5,746 nucleotides of DNA from JBBRLG01 sp038231495 (GCA_038231495.1 JBBRLG010000483.1:1-5746); one strand, 5' to 3'. Shown: positions 1 through 5,746, counted from the first letter of the stretch. Notes: generated by a model from the sequence alone, not told the origin. Translations and numbers: made by a program.

Positions 1-51
1 CGGCGTCGCGCCGGTGCGGATTGCCAACACCGGCGCGACGCCGGTGCCACC
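1..51. repeat. Palindromic intergenic repeat, copy 1
   Basis: Positions 1-16 (CGGCGTCGCGCCGGTG) are the exact reverse complement of 28-43, separated by an 11-nt loop, and a GTGCCACC tail follows at 44-51. The window begins inside or exactly at the edge of the left arm, so the element may extend further left. A near-identical copy lies at 78-124 and a partial one at 124-149. It lies beyond the terminator of the neighbouring gene, so it is intergenic and not part of a coding region. Elements of this kind resemble REP-type dispersed palindromes. Whether it is moved by a transposase, binds a protein or is merely a neutral repeat cannot be told from here. Confidence 0.8.
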
Positions 52-71
52 CACAAGCGAGCCGCTTGTGG
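51..71. repeat. Small hairpin between palindromic repeats
   Basis: CCACAAGCG (51-59) is the exact reverse complement of CGCTTGTGG (63-71), with a 3-nt loop AGC. It sits precisely between the two long palindromic repeat copies and is unrelated to them in sequence, so the region is a row of alternating hairpins. No T-run follows on either strand, so it is not a typical intrinsic terminator. It may be a fixed linker of a larger composite repeat unit. Confidence 0.6.
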
Positions 72-77
72 CTACGA

Positions 78-124
78 GTCGCGCCGGTGCGGATCGCCAA
101 CACCGGCGCGACGCCAGTGCCACC
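78..124. repeat. Palindromic intergenic repeat, copy 2
   Basis: These 47 bases match positions 5-51 with only two substitutions: T22 corresponds to C95, in the loop, and G43 corresponds to A116, outside this copy's stem. The 12-bp stem arms (78-89 and 101-112) are perfectly complementary around an 11-nt loop. The same GTGCCACC tail ends both copies. High identity between the copies suggests recent duplication or selection to keep the hairpin. Confidence 0.8.
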
Positions 125-149
125 GGCGTCGCGCCGGTTGGCTCGCCAA
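124..149. repeat. Palindromic intergenic repeat, truncated copy 3
   Basis: Positions 124-138 repeat the first 15 bases of copy 1 exactly. The following bases (TGGCTCGCCAA) match the loop region of the repeat with one missing base and a few changes. The right arm and the GTGCCACC tail are absent, and the sequence runs straight into the terminator of the gene on the minus strand. This is a degenerate or truncated member of the family. Confidence 0.6.
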
Positions 150-152
150 ACG

Positions 153-182
153 AAAAAGGGGCTGGCGGTAACGCCAGCCCCC
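153..182 (-). terminator. Intrinsic (Rho-independent) terminator of the HEAT-repeat protein gene
   Basis: GGGGCTGGCG (158-167) and CGCCAGCCCC (172-181) form a perfect 10-bp G/C-rich stem around a 4-nt loop. Read on the minus strand, the stem is followed at once by five T residues (157-153). The stem begins 20 nt after the stop codon of the 740-residue protein gene (202-204), which is the expected place for its terminator. On the plus strand no T-run follows, so it works in one direction only. Confidence 0.88.
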
Positions 183-201
183 ACCCTTCACCCATCGATT
201 C

Positions 202-2424
202 CTAGTGACCCGACGCCGGCCGCACCGAGGCGTCGAGCGGCGTGGGCTGGCCGGCAGTCAGTACCGGCAGCGCCAACTCTACCTCGCGGCGGACGCGGGC
301 GTCGGGGTCGTTTTTCAGCGCTTGCAGGGCCGCCACCGCCGGTGTCGAGGTGATCTGCAACTGAGCGATGGCCCGCACGCAGCCCGCCCGCACCGTGGGT
401 GCCGGGTCGTCCTTCGCGGCCGAGATCAAGGCCGACACCACCTGCGCTTGCGATTGGGAACCGCGCTGGGACGCCAGACTGTCCGCCGCCCACTCGCGCT
501 GCGACGGGTACAGCGAGTCCCGCAGCACCGCAAGTAACTGCGGCGTGTTGCTCCCCGCGGCCGGCACCGATTCCAGTACCGGCTGTGCTTGCACCGCGGC
601 CGGGCGGCGGTCCATCATCGCCACCACTGTGTTCGGGCCGTTGTACGCGGTCGGCGGAATTTGACGCGCCGCCACTTGCGGGTCGGCCTGGTTCGCTGGC
701 GTGAAGGCGTTGCCACCCGTGCTCGGCTGACCGAAGTCCGACGGGATCGGCCGCGTGGTCCCGCCTGACGTGAAGGCATTGGTCATGCCCCTCGGCACGC
801 CGCGGTCCATCGGAATTTGCACCGTGGACGGCTGGTACTGCGGCGGCATCGCGGGTGGCGCCAGGTTGTCCTGGGCGTAGCTCGTGGGCTGCACCGCCGC
901 GACTTCGGGCTTCGGTGCGACCGGCATTTGGGGTGCGGGGCCGAAGGCGTTGGCACCGATGTAGGGGTTGACCGGCCCGGCCTGCGCGACCGGCTTCGTC
1001 GGCGTCTGGACTGCGGGTTCGTCGATCTTCGCGGCGGCCACCGAACCCATGCCGAGCGGCGCGGCGGGGATGGCCGGTGCCGGCTTCGTGAGTTCGGGCA
1101 GCGGCGTCACGGGCGCCTTCACCGTGCTGACTGCTGCGTCCGTGGTCGTGGACTTCACCGCCGGAACGGGTTTCGCGTCGCCCGCGCCCGGCACCTTCGT
1201 GTAGCGGTCGGGCTGCATTAGCGGATCGATCTTCTTGGTCTCGGCGTGCGGCAGGTCGCCCTTCTTCGCATCGGGCTTTTTGGTTTCTGCTTGCACAACG
1301 GGCGCTTCAACAACGGTGTGCGGCGGCTCGGGCTTCTTGACCGGCTCCGCTTTCACCACGGGTAGCGCTTCCACGGGCCGCGGCGGTTCGGGCTTCTTGA
1401 CCGGCTCGACCTTCACCACGGGTTGCGGCGGTTCGGGCTTCTTGACGGCGGCGGGGGTCTTCTCCACCTTGCTCCACGACTGGTGCCAGTCGGGCAGCTT
1501 GGAAGCGTCGATGGCGGTCGCCACTTGCGGTTCGGTGTCCGTCGTATTCGGCTCGACGACCGAAACTGCGTTTGTCGGCACTTGAACGACCGTCTTGTTG
1601 CCGATGCCGTTGACCGACGGCACGTAGGTTACGCCGCCGGGCGTCGTCTTGTCGTCGCCGCGGACGATCTCCGTCACCACCGGCTTGGGGCCGGTGCCGC
1701 CCACCGTGTTCTTCGTGTTGCCCTTGATCTGGATGGGCATGCCGGGGGCCGTCGGGTCGATGACCGGGCCGCCCTTTTTCGTGTCGAGGCCGATCATCTG
1801 AATCGGCATCGCGGGCTTGGGACTGGTGTCCTCCGGCGCGAAGGCGGCGGGCCACACCTTGTCCGCGTCGGCCTGTTTCCCTGCCATCGTGGGCCGGTGG
1901 GCGACCGTAGTTGGCGCGGCGCTCGTCACCGGTTTAGCGTTGGCGGCTTCGGGCTGGAAAGCCTCGGGCCACTTTTGCCCGACCGCCGCGACCTTCTGCA
2001 TGTCGCCGGGCGTCTTGGGGGGGTACGGCGTCTTGGGGAATTCGACGCTGTTCCGGGGCGTGCCGAGGACCGTGGCGTCCGCGGGCGCGGCCGGTGCCCC
2101 GCGGGGCGTCTTGGTTTCGTCGCCCCAGTGGTAAATCGTCGTGGCGGCGATTTTGCCCTGGTCGCCGGGGGTGGCGGTGGTCTGGACGATGGTGAGCATT
2201 TCGCCCGAGGTAACGGCCTGGACCAGGAGGGCCCGGTTGCCATCCGCCTCGTGCCACATCTTGAGGACTTTGCACTTGAGCGGCGGCTTGTCGGTTTCTT
2301 GAACGGTAATGGTTTTTTCCTTGGGCGCAGCCGGCGTCGAGCCGGACGGCAAGGCCTGGCCCCAGGCGAGGCCGGTCACGGCCAGCACCAGCAACACAGG
2401 CCCTATCCAGTATGACCGGACCAT
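202..2424 (-). CDS. Exported protein with low-complexity middle and C-terminal HEAT-like repeats
   Basis: Function unknown; 740 residues. The start ATG (2422-2424) has AAAGGAG nine bases upstream. Residues 1-24 form a Sec signal peptide (positive residue, hydrophobic stretch ending LAWGQA), with no lipobox cysteine, so a periplasmic or surface location is inferred. Residues about 36-101 look like a small folded domain (TITVQE, CKVLKMWHEADG, LTIVQT). Residues about 105-625 are rich in Pro, Ala, Lys, Thr and Val and are probably disordered. They contain internal repeats: KKPEPP three times (328-368), a WPxAF motif twice (about 152 and 191), MPIQ twice (about 206 and 229) and NAF three times (about 492-574). 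Residues about 628-722 read as three HEAT-like helical pairs, with DDPAPTVRAG and NDPDARVRRE as typical turns. HEAT arrays usually bind protein partners, so a scaffold role is possible, but no enzyme motif is visible. It is followed by its own terminator. The gene is well supported; the role is not. Confidence 0.87.
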   Translation of the reverse strand: MVRSYWIGPVLLVLAVTGLAWGQALPSGSTPAAPKEKTITVQETDKPPLKCKVLKMWHEADGNRALLVQAVTSGEMLTIVQTTATPGDQGKIAATTIYHWGDETKTPRGAPAAPADATVLGTPRNSVEFPKTPYPPKTPGDMQKVAAVGQKWPEAFQPEAANAKPVTSAAPTTVAHRPTMAGKQADADKVWPAAFAPEDTSPKPAMPIQMIGLDTKKGGPVIDPTAPGMPIQIKGNTKNTVGGTGPKPVVTEIVRGDDKTTPGGVTYVPSVNGIGNKTVVQVPTNAVSVVEPNTTDTEPQVATAIDASKLPDWHQSWSKVEKTPAAVKKPEPPQPVVKVEPVKKPEPPRPVEALPVVKAEPVKKPEPPHTVVEAPVVQAETKKPDAKKGDLPHAETKKIDPLMQPDRYTKVPGAGDAKPVPAVKSTTTDAAVSTVKAPVTPLPELTKPAPAIPAAPLGMGSVAAAKIDEPAVQTPTKPVAQAGPVNPYIGANAFGPAPQMPVAPKPEVAAVQPTSYAQDNLAPPAMPPQYQPSTVQIPMDRGVPRGMTNAFTSGGTTRPIPSDFGQPSTGGNAFTPANQADPQVAARQIPPTAYNGPNTVVAMMDRRPAAVQAQPVLESVPAAGSNTPQLLAVLRDSLYPSQREWAADSLASQRGSQSQAQVVSALISAAKDDPAPTVRAGCVRAIAQLQITSTPAVAALQALKNDPDARVRREVELALPVLTAGQPTPLDASVRPASGH
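1315..1446 (-). repeat. In-gene repeats encoding the KKPEPP motif
   Basis: Within the low-complexity part of the 740-residue protein, a block encoding (V)KKPEPP occurs three times, at about 1441-1426, 1398-1381 and 1338-1321. On the plus strand each copy reads close to GGCGGTTCGGGCTTCTTGAC, followed in two copies by CGGCTC. The spacing differs (15 and then 20 codons), so these are imperfect tandem duplications. Alternating Lys and Pro-Pro gives an extended, charged linker like those that let secreted proteins cross a cell envelope; that use here is inference. Confidence 0.65.
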
Positions 2425-2546
2425 CAGAGGGGTCTCCTTTCCCGCGCACTGCTACCAGCCGGTAAACGGTCCGGCTCCCTGTTCCTTTTGTATCGGCGGT
2501 AGCGATTCCGAAGATGAGCGAGAATCTGCCGGCTGAAAGGAGAGAG
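2425..2546 (-). other. Leader of the HEAT-repeat protein gene, with a small stem-loop
   Basis: This stretch lies between the large palindrome and the start codon and should hold the promoter if the gene is transcribed on its own. AGCCGG (2457-2462) and CCGGCT (2471-2476) form a 6-bp inverted repeat with an 8-nt loop, about 33 bases upstream of the start; it could be an operator or just an RNA hairpin. I found no pair of hexamers close to the usual sigma-70 consensus at normal spacing; the nearest A/T-rich patch is around 2493-2500. No open reading frame here looks real. Confidence 0.3.
2434..2440 (-). promoter_or_regulatory. Ribosome binding site of the HEAT-repeat protein gene
   Basis: The minus strand reads AAAGGAG, with nine bases between it and the ATG at 2424. 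This is a strong Shine-Dalgarno match at a suitable distance and fixes the start directly in front of the signal peptide. Confidence 0.75.
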
Positions 2547-2728
2547 AACCACGGAATACACGGAAAACACGGAAAAAAGACCGAAAATAACTCAAGTCCA
2601 CGGCAGGTACACGGATCAAGGCAGAAGCAATTACCGTCGTTGGCCTTCATCCGTGCTTAACCCGCGCGTTGTCCGTGAACTTGAGTTATTTCCTGTCTTT
2701 TTCCGTGTTTTCCGTGTATTCCGTGGTT
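2547..2728. repeat. Long imperfect palindrome built from CACGGAA units
   Basis: The left arm (2547-2603) and right arm (2673-2728) are reverse complements over about 56 bases, with three substitutions and one missing A in a homopolymer. An inner pair (2610-2622 with 2643-2655) matches at 12 of 13 positions, so the whole 182 bp folds back on itself. Each arm starts with three tandem 9-mers: ACCACGGAA, TACACGGAA, AACACGGAA. It lies four bases beyond the aminopeptidase stop codon and ends before the leader of the next gene. RNA from the aminopeptidase gene would carry a very long hairpin at its 3' end. From memory, CACGGAA-type repeats recur between genes in several environmental bacteria and are often mis-annotated as short His/Gly/Lys-rich proteins. 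Whether this is a mobile fold-back element or two repeats inserted head to head is open. Confidence 0.85.
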
Positions 2729-2732
2729 TCAT

Positions 2733-5396
2733 TCAGGGCTTGTCGGCTGGCGGCCCGCCCTTCTTTTCCAGCTTCTCGTACTTATCCAGCCGCTCGCGTA
2801 AAACGTCCTGGGTCTTTTTCAACCGGTCGAGTTCCTCGCGCAACTTGGTCGCCTCCGCGGGGCCGGCACCCTTTTCTTTGATCCGCTTGAGCGTGGCCCG
2901 CGCGGCTTCCTGCACGCGCTCGTCGGAGTCGTGCTGGACCAGGGCTTCGAGCGTCGCCGTCGTCGGCTCGGCGGCGTCGCCGAAGTCGCGTAACGCCGTC
3001 AACGCCGCCATGCGGATCGGCACCGCCTCGCCGTCCAGGCACACCACCAGTGCCGCCTCGACGCGCTCTAGCTGCTTGCGGTCCGGGTTCGCCGACCGGG
3101 CCAGCTTCGCCAGCGCGGCCAGGGCGGCGGTACGGTTGGCACGCGCCTTGCCCGGCTTCGTCCACGCAATCAGCGGGTCCAGCGCCGCCAGGTCGTGGGT
3201 GTCGCCCAGCCCCCGCAGTGCCGCCGTGCTCAGGACTTCGTTGTGCGACGCCTTGCCCAGCCACGGCAACAGCACGGCGACGGCGTCCGCCTGCTCCAGC
3301 TTCGCATAGCTCGCCACCGCTGCCGCCTCGACGAAGTAACTGGCGTCGCCCTTCTTCAACAGTTCCTTCAGTGCCGCGGCGGCGACGGCGTCGCGCGGGA
3401 ATTTGCCGAGTTGGTCGGCACAGGCGCGACGGGTTTTGGGGTGGTCGAGTTTCAGCCCGGCGATCAGGGCGTCGCGCGACGGCTCGCCACCCGACGCGCC
3501 CAGGGCCGCGGCGATCTCGACCTGCACGCCCCAAAACTTTTCGTCCGCGAGCGCCTTCGCCAGCGCCTCGCGATCCGCCCGCAACTTACTGCCGCCGAAA
3601 TACTGGGCCGCCCGGACGCGCGACACCATACTCCCTTCCGCCAGCTGCTGTTGCCACAGGTCGCGGCCCTTCGTCTCTTTGATCTCTGCCAAGATTCCTT
3701 GATCGGGATCGATCTCGATAACATCCGGGCGCATCTCAAACGGAATATCAACCTGGGTTTCCTTTTGCGAAACGTTAAGGTCGATCGTGTCCTCTAGGTG
3801 TTTGCCACGACCTTGCAGGTCCGTTACTTTTGTGAAGGTGAACCCGGACACTTTGGCCTTCAGTATGAAATGAAACGCCTCCCCGGCCTGCGTCTGCTTG
3901 ACGACGATGCGCACCCGCTTCGCCGCGGCGTCGTAGTCGCTCAGCACTTCGAGCGTCGGGTGGCCCGCCCGTTCTGTCCAGTCGTAGAAGTAGCGTTCCA
4001 GGTCGCGGCCCGACTCCACTTCCATCGACCGTTGGAAGTCGTGCGTATCGACCGACTGCAACCGGTGGTCGGTGCCGTGGCGCTTGATGCCCTTCCAGAA
4101 CAACTCCTCGCCGAGCCGTTGCCGCAGCATGTGTAGCACGAACGCACCCTTGGGGTAGGCGCGGGCGTCGAACATCGAGCGCGGGAACGGGTACCGACGG
4201 TCCACCATCGGCCGTTCCTTGTCGCCCGCCATCGCGGCGCGACCCTTCAAGAGCATGTTGTACTGGTACTCGTCGGCCCCAAGCTTGTGTTCGGCCCAGA
4301 GCGCCTCGGCGTAGCTGGCAAAGCCTTCGTTAAGCCACAGGTGCGACCAGTCCCGGCACGTCACCAGGTCGCCCCACCACTGGTGCGCCAGCTCGTGGGC
4401 GATGAGCGAATCCGGCGAGCTGTCGAGCAAGGCGCGCTCGTCGTGCAGGGCGCGGTCGGTGAGCGTCGTCGCGCTCGTGTTCTCCATGCCGCCGGACGTG
4501 AACTGCTCGACGACCACCTGGGCGTACTTGTCCCACGGGTACTGGATGCCGAAACGCCCGCTGAAGAAGTCGAGCATTTCGCGCGTCCGCCCGAAGGTGC
4601 GGGCCACGTCGGGCTGGCGGCCCTTGGGGACGTAGTACAGCACCGGCACCTTGTTCCACTCTTCGCGCACCACGTCGAACTGGCCGACGACGAGCGTGAC
4701 GAGGTACGAAGGGTGCGGCTTTTCTTGCAGCCAGTGGAACGTGACCGTCTTGTCGGCGTTCTCCTTGCGTTCGACGAGAGCGCCGTTGGACAGGACTTCA
4801 AAGCCGGCCGCGACGGTAACGACCAACTCGGTGCTTTGCCGTTGGTTGGGCTGGTCGAGGCAGGGAATCCAGTAGCGGTTGGTGATCGGCTCGCCCTGGC
4901 TCCAGACGGTGAGCGGCACGTCGGGGTTGGCCTTGGTGGGCGCGAAGAAGTGCAGTCCCGCCCGCGAGTCGCGCACCTTGTAGGCGACGACCAGCTTGCC
5001 GGCGTCGTCAGCCTTGAGGCCGCCGGGCACGGTCACGAGGAGGTTCTTGCCGTCGTGGGCGAAGCGCGTCGGCACCGCCTCCTTGTCGCGGGTGAGTGTG
5101 ACCTTGGTGACCGTGAATTCCACGGCGTCGAGGCGAATTTCGGAGAGGTCGCGCAGCGCGCGGAAGGTAAGGGTCGCCTCGCCCTCGGCGGTCTTGTTGG
5201 GCAGATCGACCTTCAAATCGAGGCGCAGGTGCTTGATGTCGATGGGCCGCTCGCCGGCGGAGCGCAAGGGTTCTTCCGCGACCGCTGTCGGCGGCGGCGG
5301 CGGGGGCTGCTGGGCGCGGGCCGGCACCTCGGTGCGCAATAGTGTCAGGGACAGGAAGACCGCGAGAAAGGAAACGAGTGCGAGGGAACGCCGCAT
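2733..5396 (-). CDS. Exported M1-family zinc aminopeptidase with C-terminal HEAT-like repeats
   Basis: Predicted to remove N-terminal residues from peptides outside the cytoplasm; 887 residues. Counting from the ATG at 5396, residues 1-28 are a Sec signal peptide (MRRSLALVSF..., ARA cleavage site) followed by a poly-proline linker. The zinc site is HELAH (334-338) with the third ligand Glu357 exactly 18 residues on, in LNEGF. The exopeptidase motif is GGMEN (302-306), a variant of GAMEN. Tyr414 in YPKGAF matches the family's catalytic tyrosine. PCLDQP near 178-183 replaces the usual PCFDEP. Residues about 585-840 form HEAT-like helical pairs where many family members have an ERAP1-type domain, and about 845-878 is a Lys/Glu/Leu coiled coil. 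The in-frame TTG 5414, ATG 5411 and ATG 5405 are alternative starts, but ATG 5396 alone has a well-spaced GGAG and puts Arg-Arg directly before the hydrophobic core. Substrate specificity cannot be read from sequence. Confidence 0.93.
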   Translation of the reverse strand: MRRSLALVSFLAVFLSLTLLRTEVPARAQQPPPPPPTAVAEEPLRSAGERPIDIKHLRLDLKVDLPNKTAEGEATLTFRALRDLSEIRLDAVEFTVTKVTLTRDKEAVPTRFAHDGKNLLVTVPGGLKADDAGKLVVAYKVRDSRAGLHFFAPTKANPDVPLTVWSQGEPITNRYWIPCLDQPNQRQSTELVVTVAAGFEVLSNGALVERKENADKTVTFHWLQEKPHPSYLVTLVVGQFDVVREEWNKVPVLYYVPKGRQPDVARTFGRTREMLDFFSGRFGIQYPWDKYAQVVVEQFTSGGMENTSATTLTDRALHDERALLDSSPDSLIAHELAHQWWGDLVTCRDWSHLWLNEGFASYAEALWAEHKLGADEYQYNMLLKGRAAMAGDKERPMVDRRYPFPRSMFDARAYPKGAFVLHMLRQRLGEELFWKGIKRHGTDHRLQSVDTHDFQRSMEVESGRDLERYFYDWTERAGHPTLEVLSDYDAAAKRVRIVVKQTQAGEAFHFILKAKVSGFTFTKVTDLQGRGKHLEDTIDLNVSQKETQVDIPFEMRPDVIEIDPDQGILAEIKETKGRDLWQQQLAEGSMVSRVRAAQYFGGSKLRADREALAKALADEKFWGVQVEIAAALGASGGEPSRDALIAGLKLDHPKTRRACADQLGKFPRDAVAAAALKELLKKGDASYFVEAAAVASYAKLEQADAVAVLLPWLGKASHNEVLSTAALRGLGDTHDLAALDPLIAWTKPGKARANRTAALAALAKLARSANPDRKQLERVEAALVVCLDGEAVPIRMAALTALRDFGDAAEPTTATLEALVQHDSDERVQEAARATLKRIKEKGAGPAEATKLREELDRLKKTQDVLRERLDKYEKLEKKGGPPADKP

Positions 5397-5405
5397 CGGT
5401 TGCAT

Positions 5406-5409
5406 CTCC
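5406..5409 (-). promoter_or_regulatory. Ribosome binding site deciding the aminopeptidase start
   Basis: On the minus strand GGAG lies nine bases before the ATG at 5394-5396. The same bases overlap the upstream in-frame ATG at 5411 and touch the ATG at 5405, so they cannot serve those. No purine-rich Shine-Dalgarno lies before 5411 or the TTG at 5414. This favours the 887-residue form over one of 892 or 893. Confidence 0.55.
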
Positions 5410-5533
5410 ATCAAGTTCGGGGCGACACGTTTGCGAGACTATGAGAAGAACCGGAAGTGCGGCGCAGGGCAACGGAAAAATGGGGGAAAATACAATCGGG
5501 TGTGACAAATCTTCCGGGGGCGCGCAACTCTTA

Positions 5534-5562
5534 CCCCCCTCTCCCCCAAGGGGAGAGGGGGG
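5534..5562. repeat. C/G-rich palindrome (CCCTCTCCCC / GGGGAGAGGG)
   Basis: Positions 5534-5546 are the exact reverse complement of 5550-5562, giving a 13-bp stem with a 3-nt loop CAA. It lies about 140 bases upstream of the aminopeptidase start. No T-run follows on either strand, so it is not a standard intrinsic terminator, though it could still slow or protect transcripts from the upstream gene. From memory, very similar CCCTCTCCCCnnnGGGGAGAGGG palindromes are common between genes in many GC-rich bacteria and are often mistranslated as SPLGGEG-type peptides. The rest of the 5397-5619 spacer holds only an A-rich patch (5476-5492), a 6-bp inverted repeat (5591-5596 with 5605-5610) and no convincing gene or promoter. 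Confidence 0.75.
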
Positions 5563-5619
5563 GCAATACAACAGCTCCCGAATGTAGGGCCACACCCGCT
5601 GCGTGGTGTGAGCGTTTCT

Positions 5620-5746
5620 TCAGTTGGTGGAACAAGTGTTTAGGTTGGCCTTGGGTTCGTTGATCTGGCGGTGCCAAAAGGCCTGCCATTGGCCTGGCTC
5701 GCTTTTGAAGAGGGCACGCAGGTGGCACATGGCATCGGTGCCGTAG
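5620..5746 (-). CDS. C-terminal end of a gene, possibly an ISKra4-type transposase (partial)
   Basis: An open frame enters from the right edge and runs 41 codons to a TGA at 5620-5622. The peptide includes GTDAMCHLRALFKSE and then GQWQAFWHRQ. The pattern G-x-x-A-x-x-x-L-R-A followed by W-x-x-F-W resembles, from memory, the C-terminal tail of ISKra4-type transposases (GAxAxLxLRAxx...W..YW). The residues are diverse, with three Trp and no low-complexity bias, and most codons end in G or C, which fits a real coding end rather than a chance frame. The gene start and catalytic residues are outside the window. If it is a transposase, the end of its insertion sequence should lie within the following spacer, but I could not identify a terminal inverted repeat without the other end. 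An unrelated short gene end is possible. Confidence 0.5.
   Translation of the reverse strand, partial: YGTDAMCHLRALFKSEPGQWQAFWHRQINEPKANLNTCSTN

Noticed and set aside
1..149. CRISPR array
   Set aside because: Only two full repeats and one partial one, each a strong self-palindrome, with no regular unique spacers and no cas genes nearby.
1423..2415. Long plus-strand open frame (330 codons) opposite the HEAT-repeat protein gene
   Set aside because: It is a shadow frame from high third-position GC. Its peptide is dominated by Arg, Gly, His and Leu with no recognisable domain, while the minus strand has a signal peptide, ribosome binding site and terminator.
1934..2650. Minus-strand open frame of 238 codons crossing the palindrome and the start of the HEAT-repeat protein gene
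   Set aside because: Its N-terminal part is a translation of the CACGGAA repeat (CFPCIPWF-type peptide) and the rest is out of frame with the well-supported gene.
2653..3309. Plus-strand open frame of 218 codons over the palindrome and the aminopeptidase 3' end
   Set aside because: It begins with the repeat-derived FRVFRVFRGF peptide and continues as a Ser/Arg/Ala-rich shadow of the aminopeptidase.
4287..5342. Long plus-strand open frame (351 codons) opposite the aminopeptidase
   Set aside because: It lies fully inside a gene with intact catalytic motifs on the other strand, and its Arg/Val/Gly-rich peptide matches nothing I know.
202..5396. A single operon of the aminopeptidase and HEAT-repeat protein genes
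   Set aside because: The gap is 308 bp and holds a 182-bp palindrome followed by a separate leader with its own ribosome binding site. Read-through cannot be excluded, but the sequence does not favour it.
5397..5414. TTG at 5414 as the aminopeptidase start
   Set aside because: It lacks a Shine-Dalgarno and adds six residues before the signal peptide; ATG 5396 has GGAG nine bases upstream.
5534..5562. Intrinsic terminator
   Set aside because: The stem is strong but no T-run follows on either strand, so it is listed as a palindromic repeat.

Overview
The window looks like ordinary chromosomal DNA from a very GC-rich planctomycete, most likely a Gemmata-type member of the Gemmataceae. This is inferred from style, not from a marker gene: high GC with strong third-position bias, secreted proteins ending in HEAT-type repeats, long Pro/Ala/Lys/Thr-rich secreted segments, and several families of palindromic intergenic repeats. 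All supported genes lie on the minus strand, so transcription reads from right to left.

Layout in transcription order. At the right edge (5620-5746) is the last 41 codons of a gene that enters from outside the window; its tail resembles the C-terminus of an ISKra4-type transposase, a tentative call. A spacer of about 220 bp follows, holding a perfect 13-bp C/G-rich palindrome (5534-5562). Next is a complete gene (2733-5396) for an exported zinc aminopeptidase of family M1, with an intact zinc site, GxMEN motif and catalytic tyrosine, extended by a C-terminal HEAT-like array and a short charged coiled coil. Immediately after its stop lies a 182-bp imperfect palindrome (2547-2728) whose arms are built from 9-bp CACGGAA units. 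A leader of about 120 bp with a good Shine-Dalgarno precedes the second complete gene (202-2424), an exported 740-residue protein with a small N-terminal domain, a long low-complexity middle and a C-terminal HEAT-like block. That gene ends in a textbook intrinsic terminator (153-182). The left edge (1-149) is a cluster of hairpin-forming repeats that continues out of the window.

How the genes work together: both complete products are predicted to be exported and both end in helical repeats, so they may act in the same compartment, but nothing in the sequence shows a shared pathway. The large palindrome between them and the separate Shine-Dalgarno-bearing leader argue for separate transcription units rather than a tight operon. 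I see no CRISPR array, tRNA, rRNA, toxin-antitoxin or defence module. The most noteworthy material is the repeat content, three different palindrome families in the three intergenic regions, and the M1-HEAT domain arrangement. I do not see convincing evidence of a new biological system.
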